DNA from: an uncultured Bacteroidales bacterium
GTDB taxonomy: Bacteria > Bacteroidota > Bacteroidia > Bacteroidales > F082
DNA: 64,000 nt
NCBI GenBank assembly: GCA_946408345.1
Contig: CAMJRR010000004.1
Location: 109,648-173,647, forward strand
Direction: 5' to 3'
Shown one piece after another: positions 33,922-42,449 of this stretch. A program made the position numbers and the translations under genes. The notes beneath the pieces are model-generated. The model saw only the letters and a list, made by a program, of their open reading frames with translations. It searched no databases and was not told where the DNA came from. The first letter of the stretch is position 1; every line of letters starts with the position of its first letter.

Positions 33922-34503
33922 TTAATTTGTTTTTGTTTCCATCATCTTACACCATTTCAGATAACCGAAGACGGCGATGACAACATATAAGGCATAAAGG
34001 CTGGCCTTAAAGGGGATGTCTTTATAGTAATAGAGTCCACACGTCACCACGTCCACTACAATCCATACAAACCACTGTTCCAGATATTTACGCGCCAAGG
34101 CCCAAATACCTACGATGCTCAATGCAGTAGTGAAAGCATCAAGAACGGGCACAGTCGAATTGGTGAAACGTGACAGCAGGAAATAGATGGCTACCCATAC
34201 TGCTGTGGCGACACCTAACCATATCAAAGCCATGCGTTTGGGCATGTGGCGGATGGGGAGGTCGGCGGTCTTTTGTTTGTGGCGCATCCAGGCTATGAAG
34301 CCGTAGACGGTCATGGCCAAGTAGTAGAACTCCATGCCACAGTCGGCATAGAGGCCTTTCTGATAATAGAGCACAATGCCCAACGACTGCATCACAAAGC
34401 CCACGACCCACATCCAAACGCTGGCTTTGTATTCCAAGAGAATGTAGGCGAGGCCTAGGGCTGTGGTGGTGATGTCGAGCCAATGATGTGCTAGGAAATC
34501 CAT
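33922..34503 (-). CDS. pnuC: PnuC-family nicotinamide riboside (or thiamine) transporter
   Basis: This 193-residue membrane protein has about seven hydrophobic segments. It shows the PnuC features YILLEYKASVWMWVVGFVMQ, split as residues 20-39, and the C-terminal FVWIVVDVVTCGLYYYKDIP. PnuC proteins carry nicotinamide riboside by facilitated diffusion; some Bacteroidetes members carry thiamine and follow a TPP riboswitch. No such riboswitch is seen here, only 7-mer repeats, which favours nicotinamide riboside. It seems unrelated to the polysaccharide genes. Confidence 0.87.
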   Translation of the reverse strand: MDFLAHHWLDITTTALGLAYILLEYKASVWMWVVGFVMQSLGIVLYYQKGLYADCGMEFYYLAMTVYGFIAWMRHKQKTADLPIRHMPKRMALIWLGVATAVWVAIYFLLSRFTNSTVPVLDAFTTALSIVGIWALARKYLEQWFVWIVVDVVTCGLYYYKDIPFKASLYALYVVIAVFGYLKWCKMMETKTN

Positions 34504-34508
34504 TTAGT

Positions 34509-34574
34509 GAATTGAGAATTGAAAATTGAGAATTGAGAATTGAGAATTGAGAATTTGTAGTTGAGAATTGAGAT
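34509..34574. repeat. tandem 7-mer repeat (ttgagaa)
   Basis: About nine imperfect units of ttgagaa/ttgaaaa lie between pnuC and the four-helix gene. A shorter tract of the same unit is at 34932-34965 on the other side of that gene, and a further one lies inside the coding sequence at 37696-37735. Confidence 0.85.
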
Positions 34575-34578
34575 TTGA

Positions 34579-34926
34579 TTATTTGTCTTTTAGGGTTTTA
34601 ATGATAGCAGTGAGTATCTTGATAATCTCGACACAGTCAGTTGCTAGAGCATCATACAAATCATCATCTATATAATCGGTGGCATGTAGAAGATCGAGCC
34701 AATAGTCCGTTTCGTCAGCTTCTTTTAATGCGATGCTAAGCTTGCTAAGAAAGTCATTTCGTGATTGTGCATTTTTACTTTCACGTGTGTTTGCTCCTAT
34801 ACTGGTACCACAGCGAAGCACCTGCTTTGACATGACATATTCATGTTGTTCTTCGGTCAAGAACTTATAACAATTAATAATCTTGATTGCAAAGGATCGA
34901 GTTTTATCCTGTATCGCATTTCCCAT
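34579..34926 (-). CDS. four-helix-bundle protein (23S rRNA intervening-sequence/Avd-like family)
   Basis: This 115-residue all-helical protein contains FAIKIINCYKFLTEEQHEYV, VLRCGTSIGANTRESKNA and LKEADETDYWLDLL, the usual signature of the four-helix-bundle (S23) family. Members are widespread in Bacteroidetes as stand-alone genes, and some are accessory proteins of diversity-generating retroelements. No reverse transcriptase or variable repeat is present here. The gene is flanked on both sides by ttgagaa tandem repeats, suggesting cassette-like mobility. Confidence 0.82.
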   Translation of the reverse strand: MGNAIQDKTRSFAIKIINCYKFLTEEQHEYVMSKQVLRCGTSIGANTRESKNAQSRNDFLSKLSIALKEADETDYWLDLLHATDYIDDDLYDALATDCVEIIKILTAIIKTLKDK

Positions 34927-34931
34927 TTGTT

Positions 34932-34965
34932 TAATTGAGAATTGAAAATTGAGAATTGAAAATTA
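34932..34965. repeat. tandem 7-mer repeat (ttgagaa), second tract
   Basis: This is a short array of ttgagaa/ttgaaaa units immediately upstream of the four-helix gene, the same unit as at 34509-34574. Confidence 0.8.
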
Positions 34966-35022
34966 ATTAAGATTTGTCTGATTTCGCGTCGACCCAAATT
35001 ATCAATTATAAATTATCAATTA

Positions 35023-36420
35023 TCAATTGATTACCATTTTCTCCGCCAAATCCACAAACTCCTTTACATTCATTTCTTTCAAGAAAACCAAGCCATGCGT
35101 AGCACGAATCAGCGGATGAGCGTTCTCATAGAAGAAGTTCTTTCCAAGGATAAGCTGAATGTCTTTCAACTGCTTCACCCAAATCAACTCTGCCAATTCG
35201 CTGAAGGGACCATCGAAGTCAGGATTGGGAAACTCTGCCTTGACTTGCGTCAAATAACTGTCCTTGAACGCTTTCTCAAACACAGCCAAAGCATTGAGCG
35301 ACACGGGGATATAGACATTGGCCTCGGCAGGATGGAAGGTCGACCATACGTTGCGGTAACCGATAATCCTCAGGTTCCAGAGATTGGCTTCCTCACCCCA
35401 AAGCCTGACGGCTTCAGCGATGCTTTGCATGACCTTGTAATGCGTGTTAGGACCCAAGCCCGCTGAATCGATGGCCACAGTGATAACGGTGGGCTTCAGT
35501 TCACGTAGCTGGTTAAGGATGGGGAGGACGTCACGTTCACGGTTGGGGGACCAAAGCCTTTGAGCTTGTTGAGAGGCCGGTTCAACATGGCTGGATTCTT
35601 TTGAGGTCGGCCCTTCGACGGGCTCAGGGACCTTAGCTTCATTATACAATCCCAATCTCAGATGATGGATATGCTTCAGCGAGGTACCGGCGTAAGCCCA
35701 CACCAATTCCTCCTCAAACTCACGGATTTGTCCTTTCAGTTGCTGTATCTCTGAGCTGTTGGGCTGATGTTTTCTTAGGTTTTCGATTTCTGTCTGAAAC
35801 CTGACTTCTATATCTTCCACGCTCTTCAGTTGCCACAGCCCGACGGCATCACGCAGTATACGGTGACAGAACCCACGACGCATTTCGATGGGGTTCTTGC
35901 GGGCCACGTTGTCGAGGTAATGGTATATGTCCTTTTCCTGCTTGAAGCGATAGCCTTTGTCGAAGAAATCGGGGTAGCGCACCATCTGAATTTGTCCTTG
36001 ATGCAAAAAGTCTAAAGTGTCCTCCAAGGCTTTCAGCAGGAACTCATCCGTGACGGAATGGTAGCCTGAGGTCATGATAGCGAAATGTACCTCATTGGAA
36101 GGCTCGCGCAGTTGACGACTAATAAGGGGCATGATGCCCAGCATAATGTCGTCGTGGTGTGGTCCCGTGTGATAAATCACCTCATTCTGAAAGGGCTTCA
36201 CACCATGCCAAAGTTTGGCCGCTACGTCGTCGATGACCTGTTGCACCGAGTTGAGGCTCAAGTTAGGAATCTTGGCACAACGGGGGTCGTTCTGCAGGTC
36301 CTCCAGCGTTAGTTTATGGGCATAACGGTTGAGGGTTTTGCAGAGACCTAATACGGCGCGTTCGGTTTTCTCGAACGTCCAATCGCCTTCAAAAATGGAT
36401 GGATCAGTTTTGTTGAACAT
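35023..36420 (-). CDS. PIG-L/LmbE-like deacetylase, stand-alone counterpart of the NagB-fused domain
   Basis: This 465-residue protein has the zinc-deacetylase motif HTGPHHDD (residues 84-91; usual form HPDD) and a downstream domain ending in VITVAIDSAGLGPNTHYKV. Many Bacteroidetes carry this region fused behind glucosamine-6-phosphate deaminase; here nagB is a separate gene at 41538. Residues about 262-292 (starting VPEPVEGPT) look like an inserted palindromic repeat rather than protein-family sequence, between LRLGLYNEAK and RDVLPILNQL. Likely role is de-N-acylation of an amino sugar or its derivative. Confidence 0.72.
   Translation of the reverse strand: MFNKTDPSIFEGDWTFEKTERAVLGLCKTLNRYAHKLTLEDLQNDPRCAKIPNLSLNSVQQVIDDVAAKLWHGVKPFQNEVIYHTGPHHDDIMLGIMPLISRQLREPSNEVHFAIMTSGYHSVTDEFLLKALEDTLDFLHQGQIQMVRYPDFFDKGYRFKQEKDIYHYLDNVARKNPIEMRRGFCHRILRDAVGLWQLKSVEDIEVRFQTEIENLRKHQPNSSEIQQLKGQIREFEEELVWAYAGTSLKHIHHLRLGLYNEAKVPEPVEGPTSKESSHVEPASQQAQRLWSPNRERDVLPILNQLRELKPTVITVAIDSAGLGPNTHYKVMQSIAEAVRLWGEEANLWNLRIIGYRNVWSTFHPAEANVYIPVSLNALAVFEKAFKDSYLTQVKAEFPNPDFDGPFSELAELIWVKQLKDIQLILGKNFFYENAHPLIRATHGLVFLKEMNVKEFVDLAEKMVIN
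35545..35637. repeat. palindromic repeat element inserted in frame in the deacetylase gene
   Basis: Arms cctttgagcttgttgagagg and cccttcgacgggctcagg are reverse complements with mismatches, about 40 bp apart. Translated, the arms give VPEPVEG and QQAQR. An element with the same arms lies in rmlB at 45597-45685. The total insertion is about 30 codons and keeps the frame. Confidence 0.75.
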
Positions 36421-36435
36421 TTTTATGTGTTGCAG

Positions 36436-36592
36436 GCCGTAGAAGACATGTCATCCCTCGCTGGGCATTGCGCGACTGGGATCTATGGCTTCTATGGACG
36501 TCCTTTATAGGTATTTGCTTCCTGAACCGCTGCCCATAGATTCCATCCCCACAAGCCTCCTCTTGGAATGACATGGGCAGCTTGGCTAAATG
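36436..36592. repeat. intergenic palindromic repeat element
   Basis: The left arm atgtcatccctcgctgg and later gggatctatgg is mirrored by the right arm, whose reverse complement reads atgtcattccaagaggagg and ggaatctatgg. Related elements are at 36905-36996 (half) and 39695-39893. There is no coding content. Confidence 0.7.
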
Positions 36593-36613
36593 ATATAGGT
36601 GGTCAACTTTTAT

Positions 36614-36895
36614 CTATTGCCCAAACAAGTCGTTTCTTTCTGGATTGGCAGTATTGATAAGCTCTTCCTTTGCTGCCCTTGTCATATTCTTAATCTCTTT
36701 TTCCCTATTAATCGCATGATCTATCAACCCAAACTCTTCAAAATATACCAATTTGTGACATTTATATTTTGCAGTGAAAACAGAGCCTTTTCCTTCTTTA
36801 TGTTCCCCTACACGACGAATCAAGTCATTGGTAACTCCCGTATATAAGGCACGTCCGTTTGTACTTTGCATCATATAGACCCAATAGGTATTCAT
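36614..36895 (-). CDS. GIY-YIG endonuclease-domain protein (UPF0213-like)
   Basis: This 93-residue protein has YWVYMMQSTNGRALYTGVTN followed by LIRRVGEHKEG, the GIY-YIG core, and a C-terminal LIDHAINREKEIKNM. Small stand-alone members are common; their function is unclear and may involve DNA repair or mobility. Palindromic repeat elements flank it on both sides, so this segment resembles a small inserted module among sugar genes. Confidence 0.85.
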   Translation of the reverse strand: MNTYWVYMMQSTNGRALYTGVTNDLIRRVGEHKEGKGSVFTAKYKCHKLVYFEEFGLIDHAINREKEIKNMTRAAKEELINTANPERNDLFGQ

Positions 36896-36904
36896 GAATT
36901 ACTT

Positions 36905-36996
36905 CTATTTCCGCCACCCATAGATTGACTACGTCGAATCTTCGATTTTCCATCCTCACGCACACGCCTCTTCAGGAATGGCATGGGCGGCTGGCT
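36905..36996. repeat. half palindromic repeat element
   Basis: The sequence ccacccatagattgactacg through ggaatggcatgggcggctgg matches the right half of the element at 39695-39893. It is intergenic, just downstream of the nucleotide-sugar dehydrogenase gene at 37010. Confidence 0.65.
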
Positions 36997-37009
36997 TTTA
37001 CAGAATAGC

Positions 37010-38371
37010 TCAATCCCGCTTAAAAATATCCCGTGTATACACTTTCTCCTTCACATCATCAAGGATGCTGTCGTAGCGGTTGGCAATGATGGCTTGGCTC
37101 ATGGTCTTGAACTTCGCCATATCGTTGACCACCAAGCTCCCAAAGAAGGTAGAACCATCCGGCAAGGTGGGCTCGTAGATGATGACCTCAGCACCTTTTG
37201 CCTTAATGCGCTTCATCACACCTTGGATGCTGCTCTGTCGGAAATTGTCGCTATTCGACTTCATCGTCAGGCGATAGACTCCGATGACGCAATGTCGTTC
37301 CTGAGCGGCATTATATTGTCCTTGATCGTAGTAGTCATAATACCCTGCTTTCTTCAGCACTTGATCGGCGATGAAGTCTTTACGGGTACGGTTGCTATCC
37401 ACGATGGCGCGGATGAGGTCTTCCGGCACATCTTCGTAATTGGCCAAAAGCTGTTTGGTGTCTTTGGGCAGACAATAGCCACCATAGCCAAAACTGGGAT
37501 TGTTGTAATGATTGCCAATACGTGGATCAAGACAAATGCCTTCTATTATAGATAAGGTATCAAGCCCTTTTACTTCAGCATAGGTGTCCAACTCATTGAA
37601 ATAGCTCACGCGCAAGGCCAAATAAGTATTGGCGAAGAGCTTTACGGCTTCGGCTTCCTTGAGGCCCATGAAGAGTACTGGAATGTTTTTTTCTAATTGA
37701 GAATTGAGAGTTGAGAGTTGAGAATTGAGAGTTGGGGAGGTAGCTTGAGAATGGCCGATGGCACCTTCGACGAGGAGCTGGGCAAAGACCTTGGCCTTGT
37801 CTTCCAAATCGGGTCGAGCCAAACGTTTTATGGCTTCGTTTTCCTTATCAAAGCCAATAATAGGTTTGGGATAACCCACGATGATACGACTGGGATAGAG
37901 GTTGTCATACAAAGCCTTGCTTTCGCGCAAGAACTCGGGTGAGAATAAAAGGTTGAGCTTTTTTACACCCTTTGCGGCATATTTCACATACAGTCCTCTT
38001 GAAAATCCAACGGGCACGGTACTCTTGATAACCATCACCGCATCGGGATTGACGCTGAGGACAAGGTCGATGACCTCTTCTACATGCGAAGTATCGAAGA
38101 AACTCTTCTGTGGATTGTAATTGGTAGGGGTTGCAATGATGATGAACTCGGCCTCTTTGTAGGCAGCAGCACCATCGAGCGTAGCAGTAAGGTCAAGTTC
38201 CTTTTCGGCCAAGTATTTCTCGATGTACTCGTCTTGGATAGGTGATTTCCTTGTATTGATAAGGTCTACCTTTTCAGGGATGACATCCACAGTCGTGACA
38301 TGGTTGTGCTGCGCCAGCAATGTGGCGATGCTCAAGCCAACGTAACCTGTGCCTGCTACTGCGATGTTCAT
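37010..38371 (-). CDS. ugd: UDP-glucose 6-dehydrogenase-type nucleotide-sugar dehydrogenase
   Basis: This 453-residue enzyme has the Rossmann start [50 protein letters not shown] (145-164) and catalytic Cys300 in [10 protein letters not shown]. It oxidises a UDP-hexose to the uronic acid. Typical members are about 390-430 residues. Here residues 207-228, including [16 protein letters not shown], are encoded by tandem 7-mers and have no family counterpart. The insert lies between the Rossmann domain and the central helix and may be tolerated. An odd number of 7-mer changes would shift the frame. Confidence 0.88.
   Translation of the reverse strand: MNIAVAGTGYVGLSIATLLAQHNHVTTVDVIPEKVDLINTRKSPIQDEYIEKYLAEKELDLTATLDGAAAYKEAEFIIIATPTNYNPQKSFFDTSHVEEVIDLVLSVNPDAVMVIKSTVPVGFSRGLYVKYAAKGVKKLNLLFSPEFLRESKALYDNLYPSRIIVGYPKPIIGFDKENEAIKRLARPDLEDKAKVFAQLLVEGAIGHSQATSPTLNSQLSTLNSQLEKNIPVLFMGLKEAEAVKLFANTYLALRVSYFNELDTYAEVKGLDTLSIIEGICLDPRIGNHYNNPSFGYGGYCLPKDTKQLLANYEDVPEDLIRAIVDSNRTRKDFIADQVLKKAGYYDYYDQGQYNAAQERHCVIGVYRLTMKSNSDNFRQSSIQGVMKRIKAKGAEVIIYEPTLPDGSTFFGSLVVNDMAKFKTMSQAIIANRYDSILDDVKEKVYTRDIFKRD
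37696..37735. repeat. tandem 7-mer repeat inside the ugd coding sequence
   Basis: Five units of ttgagaa/ttgagag are read in frame on the minus strand as [11 protein letters not shown] residues. The unit is the same as in the intergenic arrays at 34509-34574 and 34932-34965. Confidence 0.85.
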
Positions 38372-38387
38372 TTTTTTAGTTTAGTGT

Positions 38388-39656
38388 TTAGAGTCTACCA
38401 TCAATGATATCACGAGGCAAAATACCCTTCACGTCATAGATGACTCCACCTTCCTTTGCAAAAGCTTTCACGTCCATATCCAAGAACTCCTTGTGCGCCA
38501 CGGCAAGAATGACAGCGTCAAACTGAGTGGTCGGGACTTCGTTGGTCACCGTCACGCCGTACTCTTGGAAGACATGCTCGGCATTGGCCCAAGGATCGTA
38601 AACCGTGATATTAGGTGTGTACTCATGTAAGGTGTGGTAGATGTCGACGACTTTGGTATTGCGGATGTCGGGACAGTTCTCCTTGAAGGTGATACCCAGA
38701 ATAAGAATCTTGGCATTCTTTACCATCACGCCTTTCTTGTTCATGCATTTGATAGTCTGGTTGGCCACATAGGCCCCCATGCCGTCGTTCAATCGCCTTG
38801 AGGCGTGCATGATACGAGGCAACACACCGTAAACTTGTGCCTTCTGGATTAGATAGTATGGGTCTACACTGATGCAGTGACCGCCCACCAAGCCGGGACT
38901 CAGTTTGATGAAGTTCCACTTGCTGCTGGCAGCTTCAATCACATCGTGCGTGTCGATACCCATGGCGTTGAAAATCTTCGCCAACTCGTTCATGAAAGCG
39001 ATGTTGACGTCGCGTTGTGAGTTCTCAATAATCTTAGAGGCTTCAGCGACCTTGATGCTTGGAGCTTTGTGCGTGCCGTTGACGAGGACGCTGTTGTAAA
39101 CCGCATCGACATAGTCGGCGATTTCTGGTGTTGAGCCAGAAGTAACCTTCTTGATTTTCTCCACAGTGTGTTGTTTGTCGCCTGGGTTGATGCGCTCGGG
39201 GCTGTAGCCTGCATAGAAGTCGACATTGAACTTCAATCCGCTGACACGTTCCACCACGGGCAAACATTCTTCCTCGGTCACACCTGGATAAACGGTGCTT
39301 TCATAGACCACCACATCGCCCTTGCTAATCACCTTGCCGACGGTTTCTGACGCGCCCCAAAGCGGGCGAAGGTCAGCACGGTTGTCGCGGTCGACAGGAG
39401 TGGGCACGGCCACAACGTAGAAGTTGCATTTCTTGATTTCTTCAAGGTTAGTGGTACAACGGAAACCATGGTTCTTGATGGCATCCTGCAATAGTTCGTC
39501 ACTGACTTCAAGGGTAGCGTCATGGCCTGTCATCAAGGCATCAACGCGATGTTGGTTCATATCGAAGCCAATAGTCTCGAACTTCGTCGAGAACAGGCGG
39601 GCAAGTGGGAGACCCACATAGCCTAGGCCAATCACACAGATTTTTGTGTCTTTCAT
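38388..39656 (-). CDS. nucleotide-sugar 6-dehydrogenase, TviB/WbpO-like (UDP-N-acetylhexosamine dehydrogenase)
   Basis: This 422-residue enzyme starts KICVIGLGYVGLPLARLFS and includes YESTVYPGVTEEEC, YSPERINPGDKQHT and the catalytic Cys in LVGGHCISVDPYYL (near 265). These features place it with the TviB/WbpO/WecC group that oxidises UDP-HexNAc to the uronate. It lies 16 bp upstream of ugd. With the WlbA-like oxidoreductase next to it, an aminouronic or diamino-uronic sugar is a likely product. Confidence 0.86.
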   Translation of the reverse strand: MKDTKICVIGLGYVGLPLARLFSTKFETIGFDMNQHRVDALMTGHDATLEVSDELLQDAIKNHGFRCTTNLEEIKKCNFYVVAVPTPVDRDNRADLRPLWGASETVGKVISKGDVVVYESTVYPGVTEEECLPVVERVSGLKFNVDFYAGYSPERINPGDKQHTVEKIKKVTSGSTPEIADYVDAVYNSVLVNGTHKAPSIKVAEASKIIENSQRDVNIAFMNELAKIFNAMGIDTHDVIEAASSKWNFIKLSPGLVGGHCISVDPYYLIQKAQVYGVLPRIMHASRRLNDGMGAYVANQTIKCMNKKGVMVKNAKILILGITFKENCPDIRNTKVVDIYHTLHEYTPNITVYDPWANAEHVFQEYGVTVTNEVPTTQFDAVILAVAHKEFLDMDVKAFAKEGGVIYDVKGILPRDIIDGRL

Positions 39657-39694
39657 ATATATTATTTTTGTGTTATTTTCAAGTTTATACAGGC

Positions 39695-39890
39695 TTTTGG
39701 AGGCATGTCATCCCTACGCTGGGCTGTGCGTAAGCATGGGATCTATGCTTTCTGATGCCGTCATTTTTGGGGTTGCCTTTTGAACCGCCTCCTATAGATT
39801 GACTACGTCGAAATCCTCGATTCAGCGTAGCTAATCTTCGATTTCCATCCCAACGCACTTCCTCCGTTGGAATGACATAGGAGGCTAGCA

Positions 39891-39893
<3 letters not shown>
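39695..39893. repeat. intergenic palindromic repeat element, full copy
   Basis: The left arm ggaggcatgtcatccctacg with later gggatctatg is mirrored by a right arm ending caacgcacttcctccgttgg and aatgacataggaggc. It fills the gap between the WlbA-like and TviB-like genes. A short open frame inside it is an artefact of the repeat. Confidence 0.75.
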
Positions 39894-40868
<975 letters not shown>

Positions 40869-40873
40869 TTAGA

Positions 40874-40895
40874 GAAACAAATCTTACACAAATCT
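40874..40895. repeat. 22-bp direct repeat beside the GxxExxY gene, left copy
   Basis: The word gaaacaaatcttacacaaat plus ct recurs exactly at 41415-41436, and in inverted form (16 bases) at 41514-41529. The copies bracket the broken GxxExxY gene. Confidence 0.8.
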
Positions 40896-40988
40896 GTTAC
40901 AAATTCTTTTTATGTATTTCTTTGGTCCATTATCGTTCGGTTTGCCCTTATCGGGCTTGCCGATGGCGCTTCTTCGAAGCTTGGCTAA

Positions 40989-41421
40989 TTAACCTCGGAT
41001 TAAATCAAACTTATTGGTAAGTTCATTGAACATGTACTTTTCGGCATGTAGTCTTTGTGATTCTCCAAAATTGATTAGGATACCAAACTTTGTGTTAGTT
41101 ATTCTCATGTAATTGAACAATTGTGCTCTATGCTCACTTAGAAGTTCGGTGACAGCTTTCAATTCTACGATAATATCATCATTACACACAAAGTCAGCCT
41201 TATATGTCTTTTCCAACTCAATGCCATGAAAATACATCTTTAACAACTTTTCCCTTTCCCATGGAATATCCCTTTCGGTACCAAAGCACAGACAGACATT
41301 CTTGGTAAATTGGCTCAGAATAGCCACTGCCAATCTCATTGTACAGCGACATGGCTGCTCCAATGATGTTATACATCCGTTCTTTGTATAACTGAATACT
41401 CATGAAATAAGGAAGAAACAA
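40989..41421 (-). pseudogene. GxxExxY-family protein, disrupted by a frameshift
   Basis: The upstream part encodes YNIIGAAMSLYNEIGSGYSE and PIYQECLSVLWYRKG. The downstream part continues in the +1 frame with IPWEREKLLK, LEKTYKADFV, DDIIVELKAV and FGILINFGES, together a complete GxxExxY protein of about 140 residues. Removing one base from the ccc run at 41270-41272 rejoins the frames. These are predicted PD-(D/E)XK-fold proteins of unknown role. The break could be a true mutation or a sequencing error in a short homopolymer. Confidence 0.8.
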
Positions 41422-41436
41422 ATCTTACACAAATCT
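41415..41436. repeat. 22-bp direct repeat beside the GxxExxY gene, right copy
   Basis: This is an exact copy of 40874-40895, 541 bp away in the same orientation. Confidence 0.8.
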
Positions 41437-41537
41437 AAAACAAATAGTTTTATCGGCGAGTCCGATTAGGACAATGCCGAGAGAATAGAAACAATAGATT
41501 TACGATAGATTCATGTAAGATTTGTTTCCAAAAAAAC

Positions 41538-42329
41538 TCAAATATTATTCTTTTCGATATCCTTAAAGTACTTCACGGTGCCGTAGGTCATCTCGTCACA
41601 GGCGGCATCGTCGCAGACGATGATGCCTTTCGGATGCATCTGCAGCACACTGACGGTCCACATCTGACTGACGGCACCCTCGATGGCATGGGCCAAAGCA
41701 CGAGCCTTGTTATGGCCGTTGGCCAAAATCATCACTTCACGGCTGTCCATGACCGTACCCACACCCACGGTAAGGGCAGTCTTCGGCACCTTATTAATAT
41801 CGTTCTCGAAGAAACGAGAGTTGGCGATGATGGTGTCGGTGGTCAAAGTCTTCACTCGGGTACGTGAAGTCAAGGAACTGCCCGGTTCATTGAAAGCAAT
41901 ATGGCCATCAGGGCCAATGCCGCCCATGAAGAGGTCGATGCCACCATAGCTCTTGATCTTTTCCTCATAACGAGCGCACTCGGCTTCAAGGTCTTCTGCG
42001 TTGCCATTCAAAATGTTGACGTTTTCTTTCTTGATGTCGATATGGCTAAAGAAGTTGTTCCACATAAAGCTGTGATAGCTCTCAGGATGGTCTTCAGGGA
42101 TGCGGACATACTCGTCCATATTGAAGGTGACCACATTTTGGAAGGAAATCTTGCCTTCTTTGTGGAGACGGACCAATTCCTTATAGGTTCCAATGGGCGT
42201 CGATCCTGTAGGAAGTCCCAAGATGAAAGGTTTCTTAGCAGTGGGTTTGAAGGCATTAATGCGTTCAACGATATGGTTAGCTGCCCAACGCGACATGGCG
42301 TCGTAGTTTTTTTCTATAATGACTCTCAT
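41538..42329 (-). CDS. nagB: glucosamine-6-phosphate deaminase
   Basis: This 263-residue protein has [16 protein letters not shown] (near 37-52), FNMDEYVRI, and the catalytic region [19 protein letters not shown] (near 135-153). It converts glucosamine 6-phosphate to fructose 6-phosphate and ammonia. I use the start at 42327-42329 ([12 protein letters not shown]), because the frame to 42392 begins in a ttgttgaa-type repeat and would exceed the usual 260-270 residues. Unlike many Bacteroidetes it is not fused to the PIG-L-like domain. Confidence 0.93.
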   Translation of the reverse strand: MRVIIEKNYDAMSRWAANHIVERINAFKPTAKKPFILGLPTGSTPIGTYKELVRLHKEGKISFQNVVTFNMDEYVRIPEDHPESYHSFMWNNFFSHIDIKKENVNILNGNAEDLEAECARYEEKIKSYGGIDLFMGGIGPDGHIAFNEPGSSLTSRTRVKTLTTDTIIANSRFFENDINKVPKTALTVGVGTVMDSREVMILANGHNKARALAHAIEGAVSQMWTVSVLQMHPKGIIVCDDAACDEMTYGTVKYFKDIEKNNI

Positions 42330-42449
42330 AGTTATATGTTGTTGAATTGTTGGTTGTTGAATTGTTGAATTGTTGGTTGATAGGGCTGTCACATTGTGGC
42401 AGCCGATTGGTATTGGGGGCGGCTGCCGTAATACGACAGCCCTACAGAA

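Noticed and set aside
33652..34503. TPP riboswitch upstream of pnuC or the ACP operon
   Set aside because: No THI-box elements are visible. The region before pnuC holds only ttgagaa repeats.
34579..34926. Diversity-generating retroelement (four-helix Avd-like protein)
   Set aside because: There is no reverse transcriptase and no template/variable repeat pair near the gene.
34509..34965. CRISPR-like appearance of regular short repeats
   Set aside because: The repeats are contiguous 7-mers with no unique spacers and no cas genes nearby.
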